Assembly: GCF_013166595.1 (NCBI RefSeq)
Contig: NZ_JABKKG010000009.1
Location: 62,001 to 126,000 of the forward strand
Direction of reading: 5' to 3'
DNA length: 64,000 nucleotides
Origin: Palleniella intestinalis
GTDB lineage: Bacteria; Bacteroidota; Bacteroidia; Bacteroidales; Bacteroidaceae
The notes below the pieces were generated by a model. That model did not search any database, had not been told where the DNA came from, and worked only from the letters and a program-made list of their open reading frames with translations. Every line of letters starts with the position of its first letter. Within the stretch, counting starts at the first letter, position 1. This document shows, piece by piece, positions 36,651-45,513 of this stretch. Made by a program: the position numbers and the translations under genes.

Positions 36651-37634
36651 TTACTTCTTTACAAGTGTCATTCCCGGGCGCAAGCCGTCAAACGGGTTGA
36701 GAGGGCGTGCCTTTACCTCGAATGTCTTGAGGTCATACTGTCCGTTGGACTTTGTCGCCTTCCATGTGGCGTAAGAGCCTTGGTCCTTGATGTAGTAGAC
36801 CTTCATCTGCAGGTCTTTGCTGAATGCCGGGCAGAAAGCTGTGAATGTGTCGCCGACTTTCATGCCGTTCAGCTGGTCCTCGCGTATGTTGAACGTGGCA
36901 TAAATGTTCTTCATCATGGATATTGTCATGATAGGGGAGCCGGTGCCGACAAGCTCTCCGAGTTTCGGATAGATGTCGCTGACCTCGCCGTCCATCTGCG
37001 CTGTCTGCACAGTCTCGTGCATATAAGCCTCCACTTCCTGCACAGCACCTTTGGCGCGGTTGACCTGTGCCGCAGCAGCACGCTTCTCTTCCTTTCTCGC
37101 ACCGTTGACAGCCATGTCGTACTGGCTCTTTGCTGCCTTCATCTGTGCCTCCATTGCCTTGTATGCAGCGTAAGTCTCGTCACGCTTCTGGGCTGTCACA
37201 ACACCCTCGTCAAACAGCCTTTGTATGCGCTCATAGCTTTTCTTCGCCACATCGGCGCCCGCTTTTGCCTGCTGGAAAAGCTCATAAGCGCCGCGTATCT
37301 GCTCTTGGCGCGCCCCCGCCTGTGCCATGTCAGACAGAGCCTGTGCCGCATCATCGGCACTTTCCGCCTGTGCCTTCTTTGCCTTAATCTCAGGACTGTC
37401 GAGGATGGCAAGAGTGTCTCCTGCCTTCACATAGTCACCCTCCTTGACGCAAAGTTCCAGGATGCGTCCCGGGACTTTGCTTGACACACGGTATTCCTCC
37501 ACTTCTATCTCTCCCTGAATCTCTTCCTTTGCCGTGCCGATTGTGAAATAGCCAATCGCGCCTACTACAAGAACCACGAGTGCGAATGCCACCACTGCAA
37601 GCATCACACTCTTATTTTGCTGCTTCTCGTTCAT
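36651..37634 (-). CDS. HlyD-family periplasmic adaptor
   Basis: The start at 37634 (MNEKQQNKSVMLAVVAFALV) is preferred; an upstream in-frame ATG at 37679 is possible. The protein is about 327 residues, with one N-terminal membrane helix, a split biotinyl-lipoyl domain (GEIEVEEYRVSSKVPGRILE, VKEGDYVKAGDTLAIL), a long alpha-helical hairpin (about 85-190) rich in Ala, Glu and Lys, and a beta-barrel end (TFNIREDQLNGMKVGD). It joins the inner-membrane permeases to the TolC-type channel encoded just upstream. Confidence 0.9.
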   Translation of the reverse strand: MNEKQQNKSVMLAVVAFALVVLVVGAIGYFTIGTAKEEIQGEIEVEEYRVSSKVPGRILELCVKEGDYVKAGDTLAILDSPEIKAKKAQAESADDAAQALSDMAQAGARQEQIRGAYELFQQAKAGADVAKKSYERIQRLFDEGVVTAQKRDETYAAYKAMEAQMKAAKSQYDMAVNGARKEEKRAAAAQVNRAKGAVQEVEAYMHETVQTAQMDGEVSDIYPKLGELVGTGSPIMTISMMKNIYATFNIREDQLNGMKVGDTFTAFCPAFSKDLQMKVYYIKDQGSYATWKATKSNGQYDLKTFEVKARPLNPFDGLRPGMTLVKK

Positions 37635-37700
37635 ATATTTGTAATTTTGTTTTTCGGTGTTTTTGTTTTGAAAATCCATACTGCCGTTGCATTTGCGGCA

Positions 37701-39185
37701 TTATTCCAACACGCCCTGTGCTTTCTGCAACGACAGTTGGCTCATCCTTACGTCAATCTCGGCGTCAATCTTCTGGCTCTTAGCCTGATACCATGCCGTC
37801 TGTGCTCCTATGACATCCGTAGAACTCATCACTCCCTCCTTGAAGCCGAGGGTGGCGCAACGCAGGTTCTCCTCCGCACTGTCGATGTTCTTCTCAGCCA
37901 TTGCGAGCCGCTTGTTCGCCTCGCTGAGCTTGAATCTCTGCTGGTTTATTTGGAGTTCAATCTTCTCTTTCGCTTCGGCAAGCTCATATTCCGCCATTGT
38001 CGTGGCAGCCTTTGAGGCACGCACCTTGTAAGTTCCCTCAAACCAGTTCCAGACAGGCACACGGAAGATGACGCCCACATTCCATACACCGGAGAAGCGT
38101 TTCTCGAATCCGTTGTAGACATTAGGGTTGGAAACCATGTAGCCGCCTGTGAGCATCACTTGCGGAAGGAATGCTGCACGGACAAGGTTTGTCGCCTGTT
38201 TCGACAGATTAATGGTGTTTTCGAGTATCTTTGTCTCGGTTCGGTTCTCTATGGCAGTCTTTGTGTCGACAGTCCTTTCATCGACCAAGGCAATGTTTCC
38301 GCTGTTCTCGTCGGCAAGCGTTATGTCGGAATCAAGCGGCAGTCCGCACTGTTGGCATAGGAGCATCTTTGCCAATGCTACACCGTTCTCAGCCTGTGTG
38401 AGTGCTATCTCGCTTTCGTTTACCTTTACGGCTACTTTCAGTCCGTCGGCTTTTGTCGCCACACCCTCACGCACCATTTTCAGGACATCACCATGCAGCT
38501 GCGTTACAAGTTTGTTGAACTGCTTTGCAAGCTCCTGCTTGTGGCGCAAAGAGACTACGAGCCAATAGACGTTGTCTATTTCGTAGATAGTCTCGTGGGT
38601 TTGCTGTTGCAGCCCGTTCTCGGCAAGCTGCTCTTGGATGTCGGCCATTTTGTTGAGGGCTGTTATCGCTCCACCCATATATATAGGTTGTGTAAGCATG
38701 ACAGAGCCGGCAAACATCTGCCTTGTGTCTGTGCGGAAAGCCTCTGTTATGGCAGCGCCGACACTGTTGCCTTTCGTCTCTATGCCCATGGACTGCAAAC
38801 CCTGCATCAGTTTCTGTGCAGCGTCAGGGGAGATAGTGCCGTTGGCGATGTATGGACCGAGGAGGTTTTGCATCATCCCTCCCACACTGTTTGACATTGT
38901 TGTGCCAAAGTTGTTCAGGAAGGCTTTCTGTCCGTCGTTGAGGAGACTCACCTCCTTGCTCATCAGTTCGTAGCCGCCCAGTGCGGTGATGCGTGGCAGG
39001 TACTTCGTGCGCGCCGACTTGCGTATGTTCATTGCCACGTCTTTCTTCACCCGACCGATGGCGAGTTGCCTGTTGTTGCTAAGAGCCAAAGCCCTGCAAC
39101 TGTCCAGTGACAGCGTCTGCGAGGCAGCAGGCAGCGCGGAAAGTATCACGGCAATGTATAAGAGAGTTTGTTTCATTTCTTGCAT
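37701..39185 (-). CDS. TolC-family outer membrane efflux channel
   Basis: The open frame reaches 39236, but the promoter's -7 box is at 39231-39224, so the start is 39185 (MQEMKQTLLYIAVILSALPA) or 39176. There is a signal peptide ending ASQ, then the repeated outer-membrane efflux helices: SLDSCRALALSNNRQLAIGR opens the first repeat and EYELAEAKEKIELQINQQRF lies in the second. GVMSSTDVIGAQTAWYQAKS is the family's C-terminal helix signature. It is the first gene of a TolC-HlyD-permease-permease operon. Confidence 0.9.
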   Translation of the reverse strand: MQEMKQTLLYIAVILSALPAASQTLSLDSCRALALSNNRQLAIGRVKKDVAMNIRKSARTKYLPRITALGGYELMSKEVSLLNDGQKAFLNNFGTTMSNSVGGMMQNLLGPYIANGTISPDAAQKLMQGLQSMGIETKGNSVGAAITEAFRTDTRQMFAGSVMLTQPIYMGGAITALNKMADIQEQLAENGLQQQTHETIYEIDNVYWLVVSLRHKQELAKQFNKLVTQLHGDVLKMVREGVATKADGLKVAVKVNESEIALTQAENGVALAKMLLCQQCGLPLDSDITLADENSGNIALVDERTVDTKTAIENRTETKILENTINLSKQATNLVRAAFLPQVMLTGGYMVSNPNVYNGFEKRFSGVWNVGVIFRVPVWNWFEGTYKVRASKAATTMAEYELAEAKEKIELQINQQRFKLSEANKRLAMAEKNIDSAEENLRCATLGFKEGVMSSTDVIGAQTAWYQAKSQKIDAEIDVRMSQLSLQKAQGVLE

Positions 39186-39223
39186 AGGCTTCCCTTGTTT
39201 TTTGTTTTGCAGCATATATTGTG

Positions 39224-39253
39224 CAAAGATATTCAAAATTGTTTAAATCACAA
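39224..39253 (-). promoter_or_regulatory. Efflux operon promoter
   Basis: On the minus strand, TTG (39253-39251), a 19-base gap, then TATCTTTG (39231-39224). Transcription would start near 39217, 32 bases before the chosen tolC start. Confidence 0.65.
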
Positions 39254-39899
39254 GGTTTTTGATGTCTAAGGAAAAGTATTTTTGGAGTTTTTAAAAGTTG
39301 TGCGGAAATATGGAACACATTTTTGTATTGAAGGAACAAAAGGTTGTCTCCGGTCTCTCGGAGGGTGGCTTGCGGAGAGGTAAGGAGGCGATGGGAAAAT
39401 GGCTCATGTTAATGGATTTCCGCAAAATCGTACGCGTACCATTGCACATGAGCCAATAAGGACACATGAAAGAAGTATGTGCCAACTATCAAACTACCAA
39501 CTAACTAACTTCATTCCATAAGTCCACACACTATAACAAAACTATTTTACTGTCTTTTTTTCATTGACGATGAGTCGCCTGTCGGCAGGCTTTCCAAGTT
39601 ATATCTGATGTCGCTTATTGCAAAAATGTGTTATCCTGAAGATTTTGCCAATCTCTGAACCTTAGCCAGATACTCTTCAATACTCTCTGATACTATTTAC
39701 CAACTATGAGACTTATTTATCTTTATCACAGGTGCAAAGGTAGCTGTTTTCAGCGAAAGCCATAGAAAAATGCAGAAGAAAGCTGTTTTTTTGTAATGCA
39801 AGCGTTTGCATTGGAGTTTGTTCTGGCTGCTGTAATATGTGCTCTGTGTCTACGTTCCAGCCGTAAAGCAGTATCTTTTTATAATGGTTATATAAATGA
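39254..39899. other. Long noncoding gap with an inverted repeat
   Basis: About 650 bp between the efflux operon and the trigger factor gene without a credible gene. It contains a hairpin-forming repeat (39401-39415 with 39439-39454, GGCTCATGT and its complement plus a second short arm) around the palindrome TACGCGTA, and a short GCCTGTCGGCAGGC palindrome near 39580. An operator for the efflux operon or a small RNA is possible; neither can be shown. Confidence 0.4.
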
Positions 39900-39939
39900 A
39901 ATGTGGGAAACAAAGTCTTGTGACTTCGTTTCCCACATT
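39900..39939 (-). terminator. Hairpin downstream of trigger factor gene
   Basis: An 18-bp stem with one mismatch (39900-39917 with 39922-39939) and a 4-base loop, placed 57 bases after the tig stop codon. The T run is poor on the minus strand. Confidence 0.7.
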
Positions 39940-39995
39940 AATGGAATGTATGCGAAATGGTGCGTCTTTGCCCCTTTTGCGCATAGATATTTACT

Positions 39996-41351
39996 TTATT
40001 CAGCCTCTGCGAGCTTGTTGAACTCGTCAAGAGTAACCTCTTTATCCTCAAGTTTCACGATGCCTTTGAGAGCAGCAACGAGCTTAACGTCGAGAGCGCG
40101 CTCAACGAGAGAGTCGATGTTCTCGCGCTTCTTCATGATCTCCTGAACATAGTTGTCAAGATACTCCTCAGGAACGTTTGTCATGCCATACTGAGCGAAC
40201 TGCATCTTAGCCATCTCCTTTGCAGCATTCTTCACGTCCTCATCCTCAATCTTGATTTCCTGAGCCTGAGCGAGCTTGTTCTTCAGAAGGTGCCATGTGA
40301 GTTCCTTGATGCTTGCCTCGTAGTTCTTGTCAACATACTCCTGACCCTTGTCAGTGTTGTTTGCAAGCATGATTTTCTTCATGAGGTCGTCAGCATACTG
40401 AACGTCGCCGGCCTTCTTGATGGCAGCCTCGCGGATGTCGGCAAGGAACTTGAACTCAGAGTTCTGCTCCAACTGACCCTTCAAATCCTCTGCGATGCGT
40501 GCACGGAAAGCAGCCTCGTCCTTGATTTCTGCTCCCGGGAAAGCCTGCTCGAAGAGTTCCTCGTCGATGGCATGTGGCTGGTAGCGGCTGATTTCTGTCA
40601 CCTGATAGCTGAAGTCACCCTCATAGATGCCAACCTGCTCCTTGCTGACCTTCAGAAGTGCTGCGAGTTCTGCGTCGTTCTCGTAAGCCTTGCGTGGGTT
40701 GAAAGTGATGATGTCGCCGAGCTTGATGCTTGCGAACTTGCCCTGCTCGTCAGCGTTCTTGATGTACTTAGGCATGATGATAGCCTCTGTGAGGTTGATG
40801 CCCTCTTCCATGGTGTTGCCCTCTGCGTCAAGCTGACGGAGGTCGCCCTTGAGCATATCGTTGTCCTGATACTCCTCAACCTTCTCGTAAGAACCTGTAC
40901 GGCTTGCGTACATCTGCGCTTGCTGGTCAATGAGTTCGTCAGTAACCTTGATTGTATAGTAAGGAACTTTTGTTCTTCCGTCGAATGTTACGTTAAGTTC
41001 AGGAGCGAGAGCGATGTCAAACACGAATGTGTATGGAGCCGGCTTCTCGAGGTCAATCTGCTCCTGTGACTCAGAAGGCATAGGCTCTCCGAGCATGTCT
41101 ATCTTCTCTGTCTGCACATACTCGTAAAGCTTCTGTCCCACGAGCTTGTTCAGTGTGTCAACGAGGACAGAAGGGCCAATCTGGCGCTCTACCATGGCAC
41201 GTGGCGCTTTGCCTGGACGGAATCCCGGAATGCTGGCACGCTTGCACTGCGCCTTGATAGTCTTGTCGTACTCGTTCTTGTAATCTGCTTCCTCAACAAC
41301 GAGTGTCAGCTTGCCGCTGACCTTTGCAGAATTGTCAAATGTGATATTCAT
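39996..41351 (-). CDS. tig: Trigger factor
   Basis: The start at 41351 (MNITFDNSAKVSGKLTLVVE) replaces the longer open frame to 41510, because the promoter lies inside that extension. The protein is 451 residues. The N-terminal ribosome-binding domain has the signature GFRPGKAPRAMVERQIG. The middle region is where the peptidyl-prolyl isomerase domain of other trigger factors lies (KGDLRQLDAEGNTMEEGINL), but it is divergent, as is normal in Bacteroidetes. The long helical C-terminal arm ends EVTLDEFNKLAEAE. It folds new proteins at the ribosome exit. It is monocistronic here and far from clpP and clpX, which often follow it in other bacteria. Confidence 0.95.
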   Translation of the reverse strand: MNITFDNSAKVSGKLTLVVEEADYKNEYDKTIKAQCKRASIPGFRPGKAPRAMVERQIGPSVLVDTLNKLVGQKLYEYVQTEKIDMLGEPMPSESQEQIDLEKPAPYTFVFDIALAPELNVTFDGRTKVPYYTIKVTDELIDQQAQMYASRTGSYEKVEEYQDNDMLKGDLRQLDAEGNTMEEGINLTEAIIMPKYIKNADEQGKFASIKLGDIITFNPRKAYENDAELAALLKVSKEQVGIYEGDFSYQVTEISRYQPHAIDEELFEQAFPGAEIKDEAAFRARIAEDLKGQLEQNSEFKFLADIREAAIKKAGDVQYADDLMKKIMLANNTDKGQEYVDKNYEASIKELTWHLLKNKLAQAQEIKIEDEDVKNAAKEMAKMQFAQYGMTNVPEEYLDNYVQEIMKKRENIDSLVERALDVKLVAALKGIVKLEDKEVTLDEFNKLAEAE

Positions 41352-41457
41352 CTTTGTTTTGAGTATTTGGTAATTTATTGTTGTTAAATCTGCCATATGC
41401 CATGACATTATGCCCTTGAAACACGTTCCAAAGGCAAGAAGATGGCACATCTGAGAT

Positions 41458-41466
41458 GCAAAATTA
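41458..41466 (-). promoter_or_regulatory. -7 box of the trigger factor gene
   Basis: TAATTTTGC on the minus strand. Transcription would start near 41452, giving a leader of about 100 bases. A -33 box is not clear. Confidence 0.55.
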
Positions 41467-41573
41467 CAAAGAAATACCGAATTATATGTTACTAACAATG
41501 TGTAATTCAATATTTTTAACTAATCAAATCATAATTCTTTGCCACCCTTTCCATGTTCTTCATTTTATTTTCG

Positions 41574-41581
41574 TAACTTTG
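41574..41581 (+). promoter_or_regulatory. -7 box immediately upstream of mlaE
   Basis: TAACTTTG ends only 4 bases before the ATG at 41586, so the transcript would be nearly leaderless, unless the start is at the internal ATG 41634. Confidence 0.5.
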
Positions 41582-41585
41582 CACC

Positions 41586-42332
41586 ATGTTAGTCTTTAAG
41601 TTTCTCAACCTCTTCGGACGCTACTGCATATTGATGGGGAGGACATTCTCCCGTCCGGAACGTCTGCGCATGTACTGGAAACAGTACGTGAAGGAGATGT
41701 CTGCGCTCGGTGTCAACAGTATTGGCATCGTGCTTCTTATATCATTCTTCATTGGTGCGGTGATATGTATCCAGATGAAGCTCAACATCCAGTCGCCATG
41801 GATGCCACGGTGGGTAAGTGGATACACAACGCGTGAAATAATGCTCCTTGAGTTCTCAAGCTCCATAATGTGCCTTATCCTTGCGGGAAAGGTAGGCTCG
41901 AACATTGCATCGGAACTCGGAACGATGCGCGTGACACAACAGATTGACGCGCTGGACATCATGGGAATCAATTCGGCGGCGTACCTTATCCTGCCGAAAA
42001 TCCTCGGACTGCTGACGCTTATGCCCGTGCTTGTCATCTTTGCCAACGGCATGGGATTCGTTGGTGCATACGCCACAGCATACATAGGGCATATCCTTTC
42101 GCCTGACGACCTTACACTCGGACTGCAGCATTCGTTCAATTCGTGGTTTGTGTGGATGTCCATCATAAAGAGCGAGTTCTTCGCCTTCATCATTGCCAGT
42201 GTCTCTTCCTACTGCGGTTACAGTGTGGAAGGCGGCTCTGTGGAAGTAGGCGACGCATCCACTTCCGCTGTTGTGAGCAGTTCGGTGCTCATACTTTTCT
42301 CTGATGTTTTCCTGACAAACCTCCTAAGTTAA
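41586..42332 (+). CDS. mlaE: MlaE-type lipid ABC transporter permease
   Basis: A 248-residue membrane protein of the MlaE/YrbE family. It has about five hydrophobic helices and the family signatures GKVGSNIASELGTMRVTQQI and DALDIMGINSAAYLILPKIL; the N-terminal amphipathic helix FGRYCILMGRTFSRPERLRM is also typical. With MlaF it moves phospholipids between the inner and outer membranes to keep the outer leaflet asymmetric. It is followed after a single base by mlaF, so the two are translated together. No MCE (MlaD) gene is next to them. Confidence 0.93.
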   Translation: MLVFKFLNLFGRYCILMGRTFSRPERLRMYWKQYVKEMSALGVNSIGIVLLISFFIGAVICIQMKLNIQSPWMPRWVSGYTTREIMLLEFSSSIMCLILAGKVGSNIASELGTMRVTQQIDALDIMGINSAAYLILPKILGLLTLMPVLVIFANGMGFVGAYATAYIGHILSPDDLTLGLQHSFNSWFVWMSIIKSEFFAFIIASVSSYCGYSVEGGSVEVGDASTSAVVSSSVLILFSDVFLTNLLS

Positions 42333-42333
42333 G

Positions 42334-43092
42334 ATGATTGAAGTAAAGAACCTGCACAAGTCCTTTGGCGACAGAGAAGTGCTCAAAGGCATAGACGCGA
42401 CATTCGAGAACGGCAAGACAAACCTTATAATCGGTCAGTCGGGCTCGGGAAAGACTGTGCTCATGAAGAACCTTGTCGGACTCTTTGACCCTACCGAGGG
42501 CGAAGTGCTCTACGACGGCAGGAATTTCGTCACCATGTCCAAGGAGGAGCGTATCGCCATGCGCCGCGAAATGGGGATGATATTCCAGTCGGCAGCCCTC
42601 TTTGACTCGCTTTCCGTGCTGGAAAACGTGATGTTCCCTCTTGATATGTTCTCAAAAATGACACATCGCGAGCGCGTAAAGCGTGCGCAGGCATGCCTCG
42701 ACCGTGTCGGTCTGATACAGGCGCAGGACAAGTTTCCGGGCGAAATCTCGGGAGGCATGCAGAAGCGTGTCGCCATTGCGCGCGCCATAGTGCTCAACCC
42801 GAAATACCTTTTCTGTGACGAACCGAACTCGGGACTTGACCCAAAGACATCGCTTGTGATTGATGAACTCCTGCACGGCATCACCGAGGATTTCAACATG
42901 ACGACAATCATCAACACTCACGACATGAACTCTGTCATGGGCATCGGCGACAACATCCTATTTATATATAATGGTGAGAAGGAATGGGTGGGCGACAAGA
43001 CAATGGTAATGGAGTCGACAAACGAGAAACTCAATGACCTTGTCTTCGCTTCCGACCTTTTCAAGAAGGTCAAAGCTGCGTACACGAAATAA
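42334..43092 (+). CDS. mlaF: MlaF-type lipid ABC transporter ATPase
   Basis: A 252-residue ABC ATPase. The Walker A motif is GQSGSGKTVL, the Q-loop is IFQSAALFDSLSVLENVMFP, the signature is EISGGMQKRVAIARAI, and Walker B is YLFCDEPNSGLDP, with the D-loop and H-switch (NTHDMNSVMGIGD) following. DEPNSGLDP is characteristic of the MlaF group. It powers the MlaE permease. It ends before a strong bidirectional terminator. Confidence 0.94.
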   Translation: MIEVKNLHKSFGDREVLKGIDATFENGKTNLIIGQSGSGKTVLMKNLVGLFDPTEGEVLYDGRNFVTMSKEERIAMRREMGMIFQSAALFDSLSVLENVMFPLDMFSKMTHRERVKRAQACLDRVGLIQAQDKFPGEISGGMQKRVAIARAIVLNPKYLFCDEPNSGLDPKTSLVIDELLHGITEDFNMTTIINTHDMNSVMGIGDNILFIYNGEKEWVGDKTMVMESTNEKLNDLVFASDLFKKVKAAYTK

Positions 43093-43145
43093 GAAAGCTT
43101 GGCATTTTCCTGTAAAAATAGCGCAGACAATTTGTCGATTATACA

Positions 43146-43193
43146 AAACAGCACCCAACTCTTGTGGTTTGAGAGTTGGGTGCTGTTTATTTT
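43146..43193. terminator. Bidirectional terminator
   Basis: A 17-bp perfect stem (43146-43162 with 43172-43188), then a T-rich tail. It serves the convergent mlaF and yjbR-like genes and overlaps the latter's stop codon. Confidence 0.9.
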
Positions 43194-43561
43194 AGTGATA
43201 ATATTTTCCTTTCTTTGGCAGGGAGTGAACCGAGTACAAGCCGATAAGACTCTGCAACCAGTTCCAATATTTTGCTGTCAGATACATCGCTGTTGAAGTA
43301 CACATCATTCCATAGGCGTTTGTTCATGTGCCATGCAGGGGTTATTCCGGCATATCTTGCACGCAATTCCTCAGCTTCATCAGGTGCGGATTTGACACAG
43401 CAGCGGTCGAACACCTCTATATTCACGTAGCAGAACCATTTGCTGCCAATATAGAAGCACAATACATTCCGGCTGTATGGGTCTTTTACTTTTGTGAATG
43501 GCATCTTTTCCGTTACATTGGGAAGCGATAGACAATATTCTCTGAATGATTCGATGTTCAT
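43187..43561 (-). CDS. MmcQ/YjbR-family protein
   Basis: A 124-residue protein matching the YjbR fold: N-terminal MNIESFREYCLSLPNVTEKM, KDPYSRNVLCFYIGSKWFCY, ITPAWHMNKRLWNDVYF, and a C-terminal helix ELVAESYRLVLGSLPAK. The family is a small, CyaY-like fold often annotated as DNA-binding, but its role is not settled. It lies alone upstream of nothing on its strand and downstream of mutL with a 51-bp gap, so it may be read through from mutL. Confidence 0.85.
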   Translation of the reverse strand: MNIESFREYCLSLPNVTEKMPFTKVKDPYSRNVLCFYIGSKWFCYVNIEVFDRCCVKSAPDEAEELRARYAGITPAWHMNKRLWNDVYFNSDVSDSKILELVAESYRLVLGSLPAKERKILSLK

Positions 43562-43612
43562 GACGCTTTTAGTGTAAATTAATTTTCAACAGTTACTTAT
43601 TCTCAGGACAGA

Positions 43613-45472
43613 TTATCCAAGCATGTGCAGGAGGTTGTCGTGGCGGAGGGTTGCATGGATTTTCTTTCCCGATGGAGTGTAGTTGGAGTTGGAGCATTGG
43701 AAAAGGTCACGCACAAGGTTGCGCATCTCATCCTCTGACAACACCTGACCGTGGGGAATGGCAGAGTTGCGCGCCATGGTTGCTGCAAGTGACGAATAGA
43801 GACTTTTTCCGGACAGTTCCGTGTCCTCGGCAGCCTCAACAGTCTGCGTGACAACTTTTGCCGCGTTTATGCTGCTGAGTTCTCCGGGTACGGCATTGAT
43901 GGCGTAGGTCCCGCCACCAAGGTCGGAGAAATCAAAGCCGAGAGATTCCAGTTGGGGGATTATTGTTGGAAGGATGACCATTTCTGCCACAGAGAACTGT
44001 ATCTTCTCCGGGAACAGCAACGGCTGGGAGGTATGCTTGCCGCTTGCCAAAGATTCCTCATAACGCTCAAAGAGTATGCGCTCGTGGGCACGCTCTTGGT
44101 CGATGACCATCAGCCCTTGGGGCACGGATGTGAGGATATATGACCCTTTGTATTGGAAGCATGATGAAATGTCAGGTGCCGTATCGCTTGCCTTGGAAGA
44201 CATGTTTTCCTCCGAATCTCCAAAGAGGTCATCGTCAAAAATGGAAGAATGTATCTCTGTCTCCACCACATCCTGCCCTGAAGTTGCATTATCGTAAAGA
44301 GAACTCCAGTCGGATGATACACTCTGCTTATGGTCTCTCGTTCCGGAATCGCCATGACTCGTGGTTTCTTTGAAAGGATTATACTGTGTATTGATAGCGA
44401 TTGACGGCATGGAAATGTTCTCCATTTCTTCAAAGACGGGCATGTCCAGTTTTCCTTCTGTGTCAAAATCTATGGAAGGGATGTTGCTGAATCTGCCTAC
44501 CGCCTCACGTACGGCAGCGGAGAGAATCTGCCACAGAGCCTGCTCATCCTGGAACTTTATCTCTGTCTTTGTAGGGTGGATGTTGACATCGATGTCTTTA
44601 GGGTCGACAGTGAAATAGATGAAGAACGGCACTTGTTCTCCCTGTGGGACAAGACGCTCATAGGCTTCCATCACCGCTTTTTGGAAGTAAGGGTGGCGCA
44701 TGAAGCGTCCGTTGACAAAGAAATATTGCTGTGCCCCTTTCTTGCGTGCGGATTCCGGTTTGCCGACAAAGCCCTCAATCTTTCCGAGTGTTGTCTCCAC
44801 ATCGAGTGGCAGGAGGTGCTGTTTGAGTTTTTTCCCGAATACATCTACGATGCGCTGATGGAGAGACGAAGCACGAAGGTCGAAGAGTTTCTGGTTGTTG
44901 CTTTGCAGAGTGAATCCAATCTGTGGGTAGACGAGTGCGATGCGCTGGAATGCAGAGACCACATTGTTCAGTTCTGTTGTGTTTGACTTCAGGAATCTGC
45001 GGCGTACGGGCACATTATAGAATATGTTATCCACAATGAAATGGCATCCTTTCGAGCATGCGACAGGTGTTTGCGACACGAAACGTCCGCCGTCGATGCG
45101 CAATGAAATGCCGACAGTGTCATCCTCTTGGCGAGTCTTCAGCGTAACCTGTGCCACGGAGGCGATAGAGGGGAGGGCTTCTCCTCGGAAGCCCATTGTC
45201 TCAAGCGAGAAGAGGTCATCCGCCTTGCGTATCTTTGATGTCGCATGACGCTCAAAGGCGAGGCGTGCATCGGTGACGGACATTCCCACGCCATTGTCAA
45301 CGACCTGTATGGATGTGCGTCCTGCTTCGATGACCAAGACGTCTATCTGTGTCGCACCGGCATCGATGGCATTCTCCATCAGTTCCTTTATCACAGAGGC
45401 GGGGCGTTGCACCACCTCACCGGCTGCAATAAGGTTGGCTACTGTATCGGGAAGAAGTTGTATCTTGTCCAT
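43613..45472 (-). CDS. mutL: DNA mismatch repair protein MutL
   Basis: A 619-residue protein. The GHKL ATPase domain has ELMENAIDAGATQIDV, DNGVGMSVTDARLAFERHAT and GFRGEALPSIASVAQV. A transducer domain with a conserved VNIHPTKTEIKFQDE follows, then a variable linker (about 335-430) and a dimerisation domain. The place of the endonuclease motif DQHA(X)2E(X)4E reads DQERAHERILFE, with Glu for the His. The downstream cysteine-containing metal motif is also not obvious (ARNSAIPHGQ). It acts with MutS in mismatch repair, coordinating strand removal. It is followed upstream by an OstA-like gene (41-bp gap), so likely the same unit. Confidence 0.96.
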   Translation of the reverse strand: MDKIQLLPDTVANLIAAGEVVQRPASVIKELMENAIDAGATQIDVLVIEAGRTSIQVVDNGVGMSVTDARLAFERHATSKIRKADDLFSLETMGFRGEALPSIASVAQVTLKTRQEDDTVGISLRIDGGRFVSQTPVACSKGCHFIVDNIFYNVPVRRRFLKSNTTELNNVVSAFQRIALVYPQIGFTLQSNNQKLFDLRASSLHQRIVDVFGKKLKQHLLPLDVETTLGKIEGFVGKPESARKKGAQQYFFVNGRFMRHPYFQKAVMEAYERLVPQGEQVPFFIYFTVDPKDIDVNIHPTKTEIKFQDEQALWQILSAAVREAVGRFSNIPSIDFDTEGKLDMPVFEEMENISMPSIAINTQYNPFKETTSHGDSGTRDHKQSVSSDWSSLYDNATSGQDVVETEIHSSIFDDDLFGDSEENMSSKASDTAPDISSCFQYKGSYILTSVPQGLMVIDQERAHERILFERYEESLASGKHTSQPLLFPEKIQFSVAEMVILPTIIPQLESLGFDFSDLGGGTYAINAVPGELSSINAAKVVTQTVEAAEDTELSGKSLYSSLAATMARNSAIPHGQVLSEDEMRNLVRDLFQCSNSNYTPSGKKIHATLRHDNLLHMLG

Positions 45473-45513
45473 TGTCGTTCTGTTTGGGATTCTGTTTGTG
45501 GAAATTTTTTATG

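Noticed and set aside
36627..37484. A 285-codon plus-strand open frame over the HlyD gene
   Set aside because: It is a shadow of the HlyD frame, rich in Leu, Cys and His, without known motifs.
39291..39485. A 64-codon frame in the gap after tolC
   Set aside because: It runs across the inverted repeat, has no upstream signal, and no family match.
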